Positions 11,001-22,210 of a DNA stretch of 25,019 nt are shown here, piece by piece. The notes under the pieces are model-generated. The model ran no database searches. It was not told where the DNA came from and was given only the letters and a program-made list of their open reading frames with translations. A program made the position numbers and the translations under genes. How positions within the stretch are numbered: the first letter of the stretch is position 1; every line of letters starts with the position of its first letter. The DNA lies in assembly GCA_000708835.1 (NCBI GenBank), contig DF237844.1:1-25019 (forward strand). The letters run 5' to 3'. This DNA comes from Klebsormidium nitens. Taxonomy: Eukaryota > Streptophyta > Klebsormidiophyceae > Klebsormidiales > Klebsormidiaceae.

Positions 11001-13184
11001 AAACATGTTAAAACCCGAGCACGGGTTTTTGTTTCCGACGGGCTTCGCACAGACTGATGCTTCCTCTGATAGCGACACTGGACTCATCGCATGGCTAACA
11101 GTATATAGTCAGAACCCTAACTTTTTGAAGATCTGCCGATGGCCATCAGGCGTTCCCTGGTCTCTCACAGCTCCAATTCAGCATAAAAGTTTGCAATGCC
11201 CTGCTTGCTGCGTCTTCTCACCCGACGGTGTCGATGTCTGCAGGCACAAAGTCTGCGATCCCGGTGTAGCAGGTGTAGTCCGAGTAGACCGGCTCCGACG
11301 GGCCAAACAGCTGCCGCCGCACCTTGGAATAGATGCCGTCCGCGCCAATCAGGATGTCCCCCTCCACGCGTGCACCGTCCGCCAGCAGCGCCGACACCTG
11401 GCTGCCTGTGTCCTCAAAGTCCACGACCGTGGTACCATTCTGGACGTAGCTATCGCCCAGATGCTTGGCCAGAATCTGCTGCAGCTTCATACGGCTGCGA
11501 GCGCAGAAGAAATGAGAACAGGTTGAGGGCAACGAACACCAAGCGGGACCCACTAAAGTGCCCACTTGTCAGAAAGGAACGACTACATTGGAGTGCGCAA
11601 TGAAGTCAGTTGGCTGCGGCACGCCAATATGCAAGTCCTGGAAAGGCAAGCTCGGTCTGACCGTCCTTTCTTTGGAAATTTGTCACAGCTCGATGGCACT
11701 CAAAAGCTGAACCAAAGGTTGGAAGGCAGTGGGCTGGCGCACCTGATGACCCGGGTGATTGGGAGGCCTCTCTCCACAGCCGGGCTGTAGGTGTCAAACT
11801 TGACATACCTGCAAGAGAGGGGAAAGGGGAATGAGAGCCTGCCTAGAGGAAGCTTCAGAGCATCCGTAAAATGATGTATAACCCTTGTGGGGCTCCATCT
11901 GTTCATCGCAAACAAACCCTAAAAGAACATAGACGATTGTCTATTCTCACTGAGCTGAATCTGCCCCTTGTTAGACTTGGCTCTGTCTAAGAAACTCTTG
12001 CAGCAACCTTGAGATGGACAGAGGAGGAGCAGATCTTTCCAGACTACCATCGAGAGTTCCATCTTGCCCACCAATCGAACACCAAGCCTAATGAATGCAG
12101 GCTTCTTTCCTGCCGCAACATTTGCCCTCCCACCATATGCCCCCTTCTCACCACTGTCCGGTGACTCCGTCCACAAGCCCATTGATGCGGTCCCCGGTGA
12201 TGCAGCCATTGGCCATCACTTCCTGCGCCATCGCCGGGTCCACCGCCTCCAACGCAGCCAGGGCGTTGCTCTGGATCTGTTTGCATTACCAAAGAAAGTG
12301 TGGACTTCATTGAGCGGCCATAAGCTGTGCAATCTAAAAAACTTTTCTGTATTACTGTAACCAGTGAGGTTCAATATGGTTCACCAGCATGAAGCAAAAG
12401 AGCCAGTCAGTAGCCCTGAGGAGAAACACACAAGAACGATGCAGGCTGCCTCCAAAAACCCTTTGCCCGCAAATATACAAAGACAAGTACACTAATACGC
12501 CCAAGTTATGGGGTCAAGGGCAGGCCCACCACTTGCATTCGCACCACATTATTGCTGGTTCACCTCCAAGGATTTCTTGTCAAACATTTTTAGGCTTGTG
12601 CTCATGAGCGAAAGCTCCTCAGCTGGTGCGCATGCATAGTCTCCAGCATCTGGTGGCACTGCTGCAAGAAATGTGATGACGGCAAAGTCAACTTGCACAG
12701 AGACCTTGCCCGTCATAAATCTCACCTGGATGGGCCCTCTATATTTTCCCTCTCCCCGAACCGCACTCAAGTCCCGCTCAAACACAGTAACGTCGAAGCC
12801 TCTATTTCTGGCTGCCAGTGCAAACACAAGCCCGCCGATGCCCCCGCCCGCTACCAGAACCTTCAAGTTTTTCTTCTTTGCCTGCCCGTTGTTGTCATGC
12901 TGCAACTCGCTGGCCTGCCCAGGCTCCCCACTGGGACCCGCAGGGGACGCCTGCCGCTGAGAACTAGGCGGGGCTTCTGTTGCAACGGCGCACACTACGT
13001 TGTGCCTACGGCCAACTGGCACACCGCACGGCCGCAAGGCAGCTGTGCAAGGAAAACGGGCTGGAAGACATGGCAGAAAAGAGCTCGCCAGGAAGCAGCT
13101 CGACTGAGACCGCGACCTCTCGCAGACCTGCAAACAAGCATTTGATGGACCAGCCGCAGCAAGCGTGCAGCTGGCATGCGCCAT
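8095..13184 (-). CDS. ZEP: Zeaxanthin epoxidase, chloroplast, ten exons, 685 aa
   Basis: Exons in transcript order: 13184-12726, 12276-12152, 11808-11743, 11494-11222, 10983-10868, 10528-10317, 9887-9796, 9450-9183, 8732-8358, 8166-8095; 2058 nt, all GT-AG. ZEP is an FAD monooxygenase that converts zeaxanthin via antheraxanthin to violaxanthin in the xanthophyll cycle, and supplies the abscisic-acid precursor pool. Residues 1 to about 66 are a Ser/Ala/Arg-rich transit peptide ending in NVVCA. The FAD Rossmann motif GGGIGG is at 113-118, [10 protein letters not shown] at 267-276, and the second flavin motif [20 protein letters not shown] at 398-417. Residues 537-560 ([14 protein letters not shown]) match the linker before the FHA domain. 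Residues about 575-675 are an FHA domain that has lost the usual Ser and His. The ATG at 13184 has a good context (CCCATGG). An in-frame non-ATG extension to 13202 is less likely. Length agrees with plant ZEP (about 667 aa). Confidence 0.98.
10757..10790. repeat. Perfect 17-bp tandem duplication in ZEP intron 5
   Basis: ACCCACAGTCTAGCCAC is repeated exactly at 10757-10773 and 10774-10790, with a partial echo (CAGTCTGG) just after. It lies inside the intron at 10867-10529. This is probably a replication-slippage minisatellite; no function is inferred. Confidence 0.85.
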
Positions 13185-14597
13185 GGGCCTGCGCTTTTGC
13201 ACTCTTCAGAGCCTTTGTCAAGGCAACGCTGCAAACACAGAACGATGCACCCTGTGTAGGACCAACGGTGGAAGATGCAGGCGCCTAGCTGAGGTTCTCT
13301 CCTCTGCACGAGCTCCTCAATGCCGAAGTTTGGTCCACCTCATCAACAGACCACGAGCAGAGCGCCCTTTTCTGAGTCTCAACTGCGGCGGAGCCCCACT
13401 GCAGTCTGCTGTGCATCCTGCAGGCCTGACTCAACTGTGCACCAAGATCGCGGCTCCGGGTCGATCTAAATATCTTTTCACTCGTGCGATTTGTGTTCAT
13501 AAAGCAGCCAGGTCAACGCAAGAATCAAATGCTGGAACTGGATTGGGCGATTTTATCCAGCTGAAGATCTTGCAAGACTTGGAAGGTCCGACACGTGACC
13601 CTAATTTGAAAGCGCGGAGCTCCCCGGTCAAAGTCCCGGTTCCCCTAAGTGCCAAACTAGGTTCGGCTAGCTCCAGATGGGTAGCTCGGTGATTGCAGAA
13701 GTTCAAACCGGGGCAAAGTTCCATACTTCACTCACAGCCGTCGATCGTTTCAGAGGGACACGTTGAAGCCATCCACCAATCCGATAATCAGATGGCTGTG
13801 GTCGTCCGTACTTCATGCTTGAAAGTTAAAACTGGTATCAGCTACTATCAGGCGGGTGAACTCGGCAGGTACGAGTATCCACCACGGTACGTCCACGAAC
13901 CACGGTACTGCCTTCGACGGTCGTTCGATGTTGACTCGCTTGCAATGCGCAGAGCGCTACGACGTAGTCCAATACCGTGATACGACGAAAATGCCGATCG
14001 GTACGTACCAAGGTGTAGCCGGATCCTTGTACGGAAAACGAGCAATCATAAGATCTATTAAATGTGCCCCGGACTCCGAAAGGAATCAGCATCTTGTCGC
14101 TGGTGACTCGGACTCAATGAGCAAGTGCGCACGCCGCGCACTGCACTGCAGTCTGCGGCTAGGTAGCTAGTATGCCACTACGAGTCTGGCAGGCGGCTAC
14201 ATAGGCCGGCGCGGCCGACGGCCAGGCAGGCTAGTAAACTAAACGCACTTAAGTTTACCTGGTTTGCATGCTTTCAGTGTCTGATTGCATATGTGGCCAG
14301 AATATGCCTTGCATGAATCGGAAAATGTGCTGTGCTGGAGCTATTGAACTTGTAAGGATCATACCATGTCGATCAAAGGTGAAATCCGTGATACTCTTGA
14401 ACACTAGCCATCTGTGTTGATTGAACAAGGCCTGAACAACTCCAAGGAATCTGCAACGTTGCACCTCGTACCTGGGCAGTCTTTAACTCCTCTGTCCCAT
14501 GTTGACTTTTATCTACAGGTAGAGCTCTATGTATGCAAGCAATGAGCCCAGCGCAGACTGGGCCCGAGAAGGGATGTCCTAGCGCACTACTGCTGAG
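13185..14597. other. Intergenic region: ZEP promoter side and 3' side of the CNNM gene
   Basis: ZEP and the CNNM gene are both on the minus strand, so this stretch holds the ZEP promoter/5' UTR (low coordinates) and the CNNM 3' UTR (high coordinates). No coding exon was recognised on either strand. Features seen: a G-box CACGTG at 13592-13597; a 10-bp direct repeat ACCACGGTAC at 13881-13890 and 13899-13908; palindromes rich in GTAC at about 13864-14035; and GTAAACT at 14234-14240 pairing with AGTTTAC at 14252-14258. Confidence 0.6.
13592..13597. promoter_or_regulatory. G-box core CACGTG upstream of ZEP
   Basis: CACGTG, in the context ACACGTGACC, lies about 410 bases upstream of the ZEP start codon. 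G-boxes serve light- and stress-responsive plant promoters, which would suit ZEP. A six-base match is weak evidence, and the transcription start is unknown. Confidence 0.3.
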
Positions 14598-17500
14598 CTA
14601 TTCTGGCTCTATCACTCTGCGCTTTGTGCGCTTGTTGTTCTTCGACCGGCCAGCTGCCAACGTGAGCCCCTCCCCCTTGAATCTTTCGATCCGCGCCAGC
14701 TCAGCGGCTGCCAGGGCGGCTTCTTGCCGCCGGCGCGCCCGTCTTCTCTCCACGACCTTGGCTTTCGCCTCCCAGATCGCCTGGAGAGATTTCACCTCTG
14801 CAGTCAAGACAACTGGTCCTGAGATCCCACGCAGAGGAAAAGCGTGCTGGAATGAATTGCAGCATAACGAAGCCAAGAGGGCAGGTTGAGGGGACCTCGG
14901 CCCTTCGAACCTGAACCTGCTTCCCTCCGCTAGCAAAGAGTCAGGACGCAGAACCTTGCTCTCAACCATGTACGAGACAGTACATGGTGTTCTCACCTGC
15001 CGGACTGCTCGCAGACGCCTCTTCACCCGCTATGCTCGTTACTTCATTCTCGTCGTCCTCAGCGGACTCACCACGCGTGCCCGCATCCGTGCCGTAGCTG
15101 GCCACGGGCCCCTCTAGGAAGCCGTCCTCCGACTCGGAGTATTCCTCTCCGTCGGAATACTGCTCGTCTGCATTCGAAAGCAAAGCGTGCTCTTTAGAGT
15201 CTGTCCACCCGTCCAAAGCTTCTCTCCAGATCGGAAGGAGCCCTCAAACATGGCGGAACCAAGTCAAGCGAACTTGGTGCCAAAAAACAGAAACATCGTC
15301 AACGGAAGGCAAGCCAAGAGCCAGGACCATTTTTGCTAACTGGTGCATACTGCAGACCGACTTGATGACCTTCTCAATCACCGAAGGCACAGCGTATCGT
15401 CTGCTCTGGCTGCATCTACCAAGGGTTCTTACAGCAAGTGAAGAGGATGTCCTCAAGAAAGCTCCTATCCTAATTCTGTCGACCGCAAAGTGGTAATCAA
15501 GCTCCGCACCGCCTTCTCTGGTTGACCACAAGCAGGACAAGCGCAGCTCCAGCTGCCAGCGCCCAAGACATGCACTACACCGTTGTATTTGCCGGCCTCA
15601 CCGGAGGAGCCCGCCTCATCGCCCCCGCCCCTGACTGCTCCCTCAAAGTCTCGCTCGCCCGCCTCTGCGGGCCCCTCTTCGTCGCTGCTGTACATCATGT
15701 CATCTTCCTCTGCTTCCTCGTCCGCATCCCGCCTCTTGTCCGGGTCCACCTCGATGAAGCCACGCGGCTCCTTCCCTTTCCGCTCGGGCGGCTCGTAGTC
15801 GGTCTTCCAGCCGCGCAGGCGCTTGGTCTTGAGCGACAGCTTCTCGTCGGGCGGCCCCACGAGCGGCACGTCCTCGCTCGCGCGCTCCAGGCGCACCGTC
15901 TGCACCTTGCGCGCGTTGGCCATGGTCACCTTCAGGATCCACTTAGTGCGGTCCTCCTCCGGCACCGCCTCCTCCTCGCCCCTGCACCATCGCGCAGACC
16001 GGAACTGTGAGACTCGTCGGCGGCCCCTCAGCGATTTGTCCAAGCGAACATTTGACCTTGAGGCTCGCCACTCGACCATCCCACCTTCGTCTGCTGAGAA
16101 TCCCAAACCCCGAAAAGCTTTAAACGCGAGTCCTGACAACCTACTACGAAGCTCATGCTGACCAAAATGGGTGAAAGAAGGCAGATGGGGTAAGACAAAG
16201 AACACTATCTTGTGCAAGCTTTGCGACTTGCAGGAAAAGAGCGCACGAGCTCCGTATCGTTTTTCAACAGTCAGCAACTCCAAATACTTGGACTGCAAGC
16301 GTTCGACGGGCCTGACTGTTTCGTCTCCTTTGATCGGACGATCTTGCAGCAAGATCGGACGGATTTTATGTAGCGCTGTCTGTCCTCTCATTTTCACGCC
16401 ACCAAACTCAGACGTCAATCCTGCGCTCAAACATCCCTCAGAGTGAGTTTCTCGCTTCTAGCTTCAAACATCCCCTCAGACCGGTCATTAACGGAAGGCG
16501 CGAAGGGTACCTGTGGTGGTGCTCCTGCTCTTGCTCTTTCTGTTTCTCGTCTTCCCGATGCTCCTTCCGGGACTTCTTCAACGTCACCGTGACTGCCTCG
16601 CCGGAGCGCGGGATGTAGCCGAACGCACCGCACACCCAGCCCGACACCGTCTCAAACTGGCCCTGAAACGACGAGCGAAGTTTCCGGGTCAGCTCCTGTC
16701 GTCTTAGGGCAGACAACTCGGTCATGGCACCAGAGCGAAAGGCTGTTGAAAAGTTGTTCTCGCGTGTTGTCAAACATTGAAGGTATCCAGCCGAACAACA
16801 AGCCTCGGTGACAGCTTGGAGATTCCAGAAGTCACGCCAAAGGCGTATTCGCCCCTCAGACTTGGCACCTTCCCAAACAGGCTTTGCAGGCGGTTGCTCA
16901 CCTCCGGTATTTCCAGGTTGAGCTCTTCCTCGAGATGGTCAATCGACGTGTTAGCGTCGATGTCGTAGATGTCGTTGTCCCGCCCGATGATGTAGCCCGC
17001 GCGTTTTCGAATCTCCTCCTTGCTGTCGTTCTCGTCGTAGATCTCGCCCACAATCTCCTCCACCACGTCCTCCAGCGTCACGATCTGGAAAACACAGCAG
17101 CACGACACGGTCAGCAGAGGACGAGGCACCAAAATGCGACGCGAATGACCTCGGCTTAGCAAGTGGCTTATGATGGGAAAGTGTAGCAAGAGTTTCCCTG
17201 CCCGACCGCCGCGGTCAGTCCTGGCGGTCATTGCAGACATTTTCTGTTTCCTTGTCCATGAAAGTCCTTTTCTTGCCTAATCCTCACCTTGGGGTCCTTT
17301 CAACGACCTAAAAAGGGCTTCAAAATATGCCACTTACTGTCAAAAACAACCCAAGGTACGAAATCTGCCCTGCCGGCCTGAATGCCGTTTGACATAAAGG
17401 CCTCGAACAGACCAGTCCCCAGTCGAGGCATGCGCACTCACCCCGGTGGTCCCGCCGTACTCGTTGACGACGATGGCCATGTGCACCTTGCGTATCCGGA

Positions 17501-20500
17501 ACTCGCGCAGCAGGTTCCAGACGGACATGACGTCGGGCACGAAGTAGGGGTTCTTGTGCACGATGCGCTCCACCGTCAGCTGGTGCAGCAGGTCCGGCTC
17601 GTCCACGTAGTCCAGCATGTCCATCGCGTACGCAATGCCCACGATCTTGTCGATGCGCTTCTCATACACCGGGATCCTGTTAGCAGAAACAGGCTATTAG
17701 TCTTTCCAATCTTAGGAATCGTTGGAGCAGCGAAAAGCAGGCAAACCTTGGCGGTGCCCCTGCAGTGCACCGCTTCCAGGGTTTGGTAGAGTTGTAAGAA
17801 TCACAGCCGCTTTGAAGGATGCAAACTCAAAACTGGCGACGAGCTGTCAGCACGATGAAAGCAACTCACCAACCAGCGACTCCAATGCGGGGTTCAATGT
17901 TGGGGGAAGCATGCTCTCAATGCGGCTGACATTGCCAATAGCTCCCCTTTGACGATGTTGTCTTACTTGCAGACTTCTCCGATTGAGAGGATGACGCTGT
18001 AATGCACGTTGGCGCCCTTTGACGTTGGTTTCCTGGGTGAGCGGGCTGCAGTGACATCCCGTCGTTACCTGGAGTACTGGTGCTGGATCCAGAGGTCGCG
18101 CAGCTCCATGAGCGTGGCCTTGCTCTCGATGGCCTCCACGTCCACCAGCGCCGTCATCACCTCCTTCACCGTCGTGTCGTCCATCTCCAGCACCGCCTCA
18201 ATCATGTCCTGGACACAAAGCACACCGCGCTCAGCAGAGAACCGGATACGTGTTAATAGGGCTGGACCAGCAGTTCACAAAGGTCAGCAAGAGCCCGCAC
18301 GAAAGCCCCACCGAAGGCACCTACGCAGAACGTCAAGCTGCAGAAAGCGGATCAAAATTCGTGCAGTCAGACACAAAGGCAACTGTGAGTGAAGGCCGCG
18401 ATATGGGCCTTACCTGTTCCCCCGGCTCGATTGTGCCACTCATCATGGCCCCACTGAGCATTAGCTTCATCTCCTCTTCACTCACCAGTGTTTCCCTGGA
18501 AAGAATAGGAACACCACAGTAAACATGAGCGCCGCCCCAGAAGGCCCTCCCAGGACATGATAATGAAAGATCAAAAGCAGGTCAAAAGCAGGCGCTGCCT
18601 GGCTATCGATCACACCATGTCAGGACGCCTGCATGCCCAAAGCGCAGTGAGGGGCAAGACCCTTACCCCGAGCTCTTCAGTCCCAGTAGTTTGAGCAGCC
18701 CAACAGAGAGCCAGGTGCAGACACGACCAACCGGGTACAGGATGGTCGACAACCAGTGGACCGGCCGCACCTGCATCCAAGATAAGTAGAACTCTGAACC
18801 TCTGTGGCAATTACATGCCTGGCAGCACCGCACACAAACTGCAACTTTGCCCCTCGTGGTAGCTTCGTCAAACAGGGATGAGCTCTGTCCTTGTGAAAGG
18901 GGCCAGAAAAGTGACCATCATTGGAAAATTAAGCAGTACACAAGCTAGGAGTTTATTGCCGCATTGAAAGTGCTTGCTAGCAGAGAGGGGCTGGTAGAAT
19001 TGATTCAAATGGCACTCACCACCATGTTTGCCACGGCCGGCGCGTTGTGCACAGCAATGCTTTTGGGGGCAATCTCAGTCAGCAGAAGGACGACGACCTG
19101 CAGGAAAGAGGTGCTTACTCGATAAAATTGGACAACTAAACCATATTCTTCTCCTATCTCAAAACCACACGGTTCAGCTACCATCAGCTGTTCCATCGAA
19201 CCTGTACTTTCATAAAAAATTGGCAACATCGCCCCGGCTCAAGGTGCGGGCTAAATGCCGAGACAGCTTCTCACCGTCATCACTGCAGTTGCTGCCCCAA
19301 TGCCCGCTTCTCCAAATATCGACGTCACTGACTCTGTCACCAAGGCTGTGGCCGCGATGTTTGCAATCCTGTATGAAAACAAAGATAAGACTCATTAACC
19401 CCAAAAGTGGAGAAGTAAGCCCAGCTTCATAATGGCTGCATGCCTCGGGCAGCAATCAGATGCTAGATTCTAACATAAGCTAGTCATGCTTCATCAAAAC
19501 TTACGTCCCAGTGAGTGGCTGTTAGTCTGCATCACCGACTTGTGATTATCCAGCGTTGTCAGCCATGAACCAGAGAAGAAACCCTTCCGAAAGTGGGCTT
19601 ACGTTGAACCAATCAGAATGGTGGTGAGGAATCGAGTGACGTCCTTTTGCAGCAACCTGAAAGTATCTCCCAAGCCTTCCTCTTTTTCCTTCTCAGCCAG
19701 TTCGCGAACCTGCAAACAATGACCTTTCACATCGAACATGCACCCGCGGCTGGAAGCTTTCTGAAATGACGTGATTGATCGTAACACAAATGGGCAAATC
19801 TCAGCCGCTCTCAATCGTAACCCTGATACAAGCACCACCATGGGATCAACAGCTTACAATCGAGTTTCTTTGAATTTGCAAATCAATCCTCCGATCAGAC
19901 CCGAAGACTTGCATTTTCATCGGAAACTGCAATGCCATCCATGTAAGATGCAGTCCCAAACCTTCCTCACCTTCCACGGCCACAGCGTTGTGATGGACGT
20001 TTCCGCTAGCGAGAAAAATGCAGAAGCAGCCAGGAGGGAAGCCAGCATTACGCCGTGCTCTTTCAGTTCCGCACAGCACTTGACAACCCAGGGCCACGAC
20101 GTATGTACATAGTCCTGCAACCTGCCAGCTGCCCTATCCTTGACACCTGCCAGGGTTAAGGCTTGGGCGGGTGCTCCTCCAAACACACTATACACCGCAG
20201 CCGCAGCAACAAATACCAGGACAGCCTTGCCAGCGGCTCTGGCAATAGCGGACCAAAAACCCTGCTGTGGCTTGGTTTCGGAGGGTGCCGCAGATCTGAA
20301 ATCTGATTTCCGTCTTGACCGCCCTCCGCAATGAACGGAGTGATGTGAAGACTCTGGTCTTTGATGTGTGGAGTGCGTTTTACCCAAAAATTGAACAACT
20401 GAAACAGAATTTCCCAAGCTGTACTTGTGAGTTTGTAAAAGAATGCTGCTGGAACATCTGCTGAGTTTCGGAATCGCGCGGCTTCGATAAGCTCTGATAA

Positions 20501-20654
20501 ATGGACTTTGGTGAGGTTGGCACTTCTGTGGGGCCTGAAACGATCCACAAATTTGTTTGCTACCAACTACCCTGTGGTCCAACAGCCCAGCCCCCATCCT
20601 TGTGCCCAAAACTGCATCACCAAGTGCTGGCAAACAGCATGCATTCATGTTCAT
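14598..20654 (-). CDS. Chloroplast DUF21/CBS/CorC_HlyC (CNNM-MGR type) putative Mg2+ transporter, thirteen exons, 883 aa
   Basis: Exons in transcript order: 20654-19971, 19709-19603, 19368-19275, 19097-19020, 18770-18667, 18495-18414, 18208-18069, 17676-17442, 17084-16902, 16662-16511, 15981-15581, 15167-14997, 14818-14598; 2652 nt, all GT-AG. It resembles the Arabidopsis plastid DUF21 proteins At1g55930/At3g13070, members of the CNNM/CorC family linked to Mg2+ movement across membranes. Residues 1 to about 130 look like a Ser/Arg-rich transit peptide, then a hydrophobic segment at 141-159. The DUF21 membrane domain spans about 200-355, with FFSLAETS (213-220), NIAATALVTE and TEIAPKSIAVHNA (302-314). 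The CBS pair is at about 380-515 and contains EYGGTTGIVTLEDVVEEIVG. The CorC_HlyC domain follows, with DIYDIDANTSIDHL and ETVSGWVCGAFGYIP. Residues from about 665 form a long charged extension. The start could instead be Met20 (20597), which has the better context. Transport is inferred from the family. Confidence 0.95.
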
Positions 20655-22210
20655 CAATCTGATGCTGGGTTACTATATCACTGTCAGCTTTAAATCTCAA
20701 GCCTTTACTCATCAACTACCGAGGACTAAACCATCTGCTTGACAAGCAGGCATCCGGAAGCGGACTGGTTGGCACATGTTCAGATGCACAACAGACTTAA
20801 TCTACGGCCGTTTGAGGAAACTTCAAAACAACGATGTTGTTTCCTTCCTCGTAACTGCCACTCCTCAGCTTTGAGATGCGTAGCATCCTCCACCGATTCC
20901 AGCATATGGCTGCCAAGCCCGTGACCAAGCCGCCTCTCCATTCCCTTGACAGAGAATACCACCAACTGGCAACTGGCAATGGAAGAGCTCTTCCAAGTTC
21001 TGGCACTGACTTCTGGCTCTCCTGACTCGGGCTGAGCACTGGTTCCCCGATCTAGGCGGGGCGGCTGGAGCCGGACGGCAGTGGTTGGTACCGCTCAAGA
21101 GTCACCGGGCACTGGCCGCTTGATGCGGCTTGCGTGTCCAACAGCACTTGTGAGGTTTGGATAATTGCCGGGCCCCACAAGATTCCTTTTTCCAGTACGT
21201 ACCAGCGGAGCAACGACCGGGCCCTGCAGCGTTGGTAAACAAGAAAGTTGGGCACACCTGGACTCGGAGGGCCCCAGGCCCAGGGCCAGGGTGCGCATGC
21301 TAGCGCTGCGGCCCCGCGGGTACCCCACAGCCTATGCCAGCTTTACTAAAACCCGTCAAACCCTTTTAACGCTTTCATGCGGCCGCGCCGGCCGCGGCAC
21401 CAGTGGTTAGTCGCGCGGCCGGTTTCAATGCCCGGCCCGGCATGCATTCATCATGTCGGCCAGTTGTGAGCCTCATGTTTTCTACCTTGAACCCATGCAG
21501 CTTGCTGCTTCACCAGGACAACCGAAACGGACTCTACACCCCGGCGGTGCCTTTCGAGATCTTCATAGCTGGACGGAGGGTCGACATTGAAGCCACGAAA
21601 GCTTAGCTGTTGATACCGTTGTAAAGTTTCGGATAGGTTTTGACTGGTAGTTGATAGGTTGATAGGGAAGTGAGTGAATCCATTCTAGCTGGCTTTGCAT
21701 GACACTCTCACGAACTTCAAAATTAAACATTCAAGTGCCGCCGCCATGAGAAGCCTATGGCCTATCAATTGGCCCAACACGCATGACGACGATACATGTG
21801 CAACAGTCCGAGCGACGGGAGAGTCTGGTAGCTTGCTCCAATTAGTTACTTAACGTCGTTGTGATCGGATGGGATTATTGGCGACCTACATATTGTACCT
21901 AATGTATGCACATGCCAGGCTGAATAGCCAAGTTGGTCGATCACCTCTTTCATGAGTCCAGGGCTCAAAGCAATGTGGCGGCTTTGTGTCGTTGGATGTT
22001 TAAACGCAGCCTGTACATCTCATGTTGCATGATATGTGATTGACCACCTATTTCAGTAGACCACTACAAAGCTACGGAAGTATTCCCTCATCCCTTTGGT
22101 AGGCGGATGACCGACTCTAGTGTTGTAATGATTCCACTCACACGCCAGCTTCACATTGGTCCTACAACTGCAATGAGTGACTTCTGCAGGCCTTGATGTG
22201 TGAACAGACC
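20655..22210. other. Non-coding region between the CNNM gene and the BolA gene
   Basis: Both neighbours are on the minus strand, so this should contain the CNNM promoter/5' UTR and the BolA 3' UTR. No exon was recognised. A GC-rich patch at about 21375-21450 contains a NotI-type GCGGCCGC and an imperfect palindrome. Its GGCCGCGCCGGCC is the reverse complement of a string at 14204-14216. The short frame at 21403-21606 is the only one with even slightly protein-like composition, and it matches nothing I know. Confidence 0.55.

Noticed and set aside
21403-21606. 67-aa plus-strand frame ending in a protein-like stretch (FEIFIAGRRVDIEATKA)
   Set aside because: No family is recognised, no adjoining exons can be joined, and the upstream part is GC-rich spacer. 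A chance frame or a decayed element fragment is more likely.
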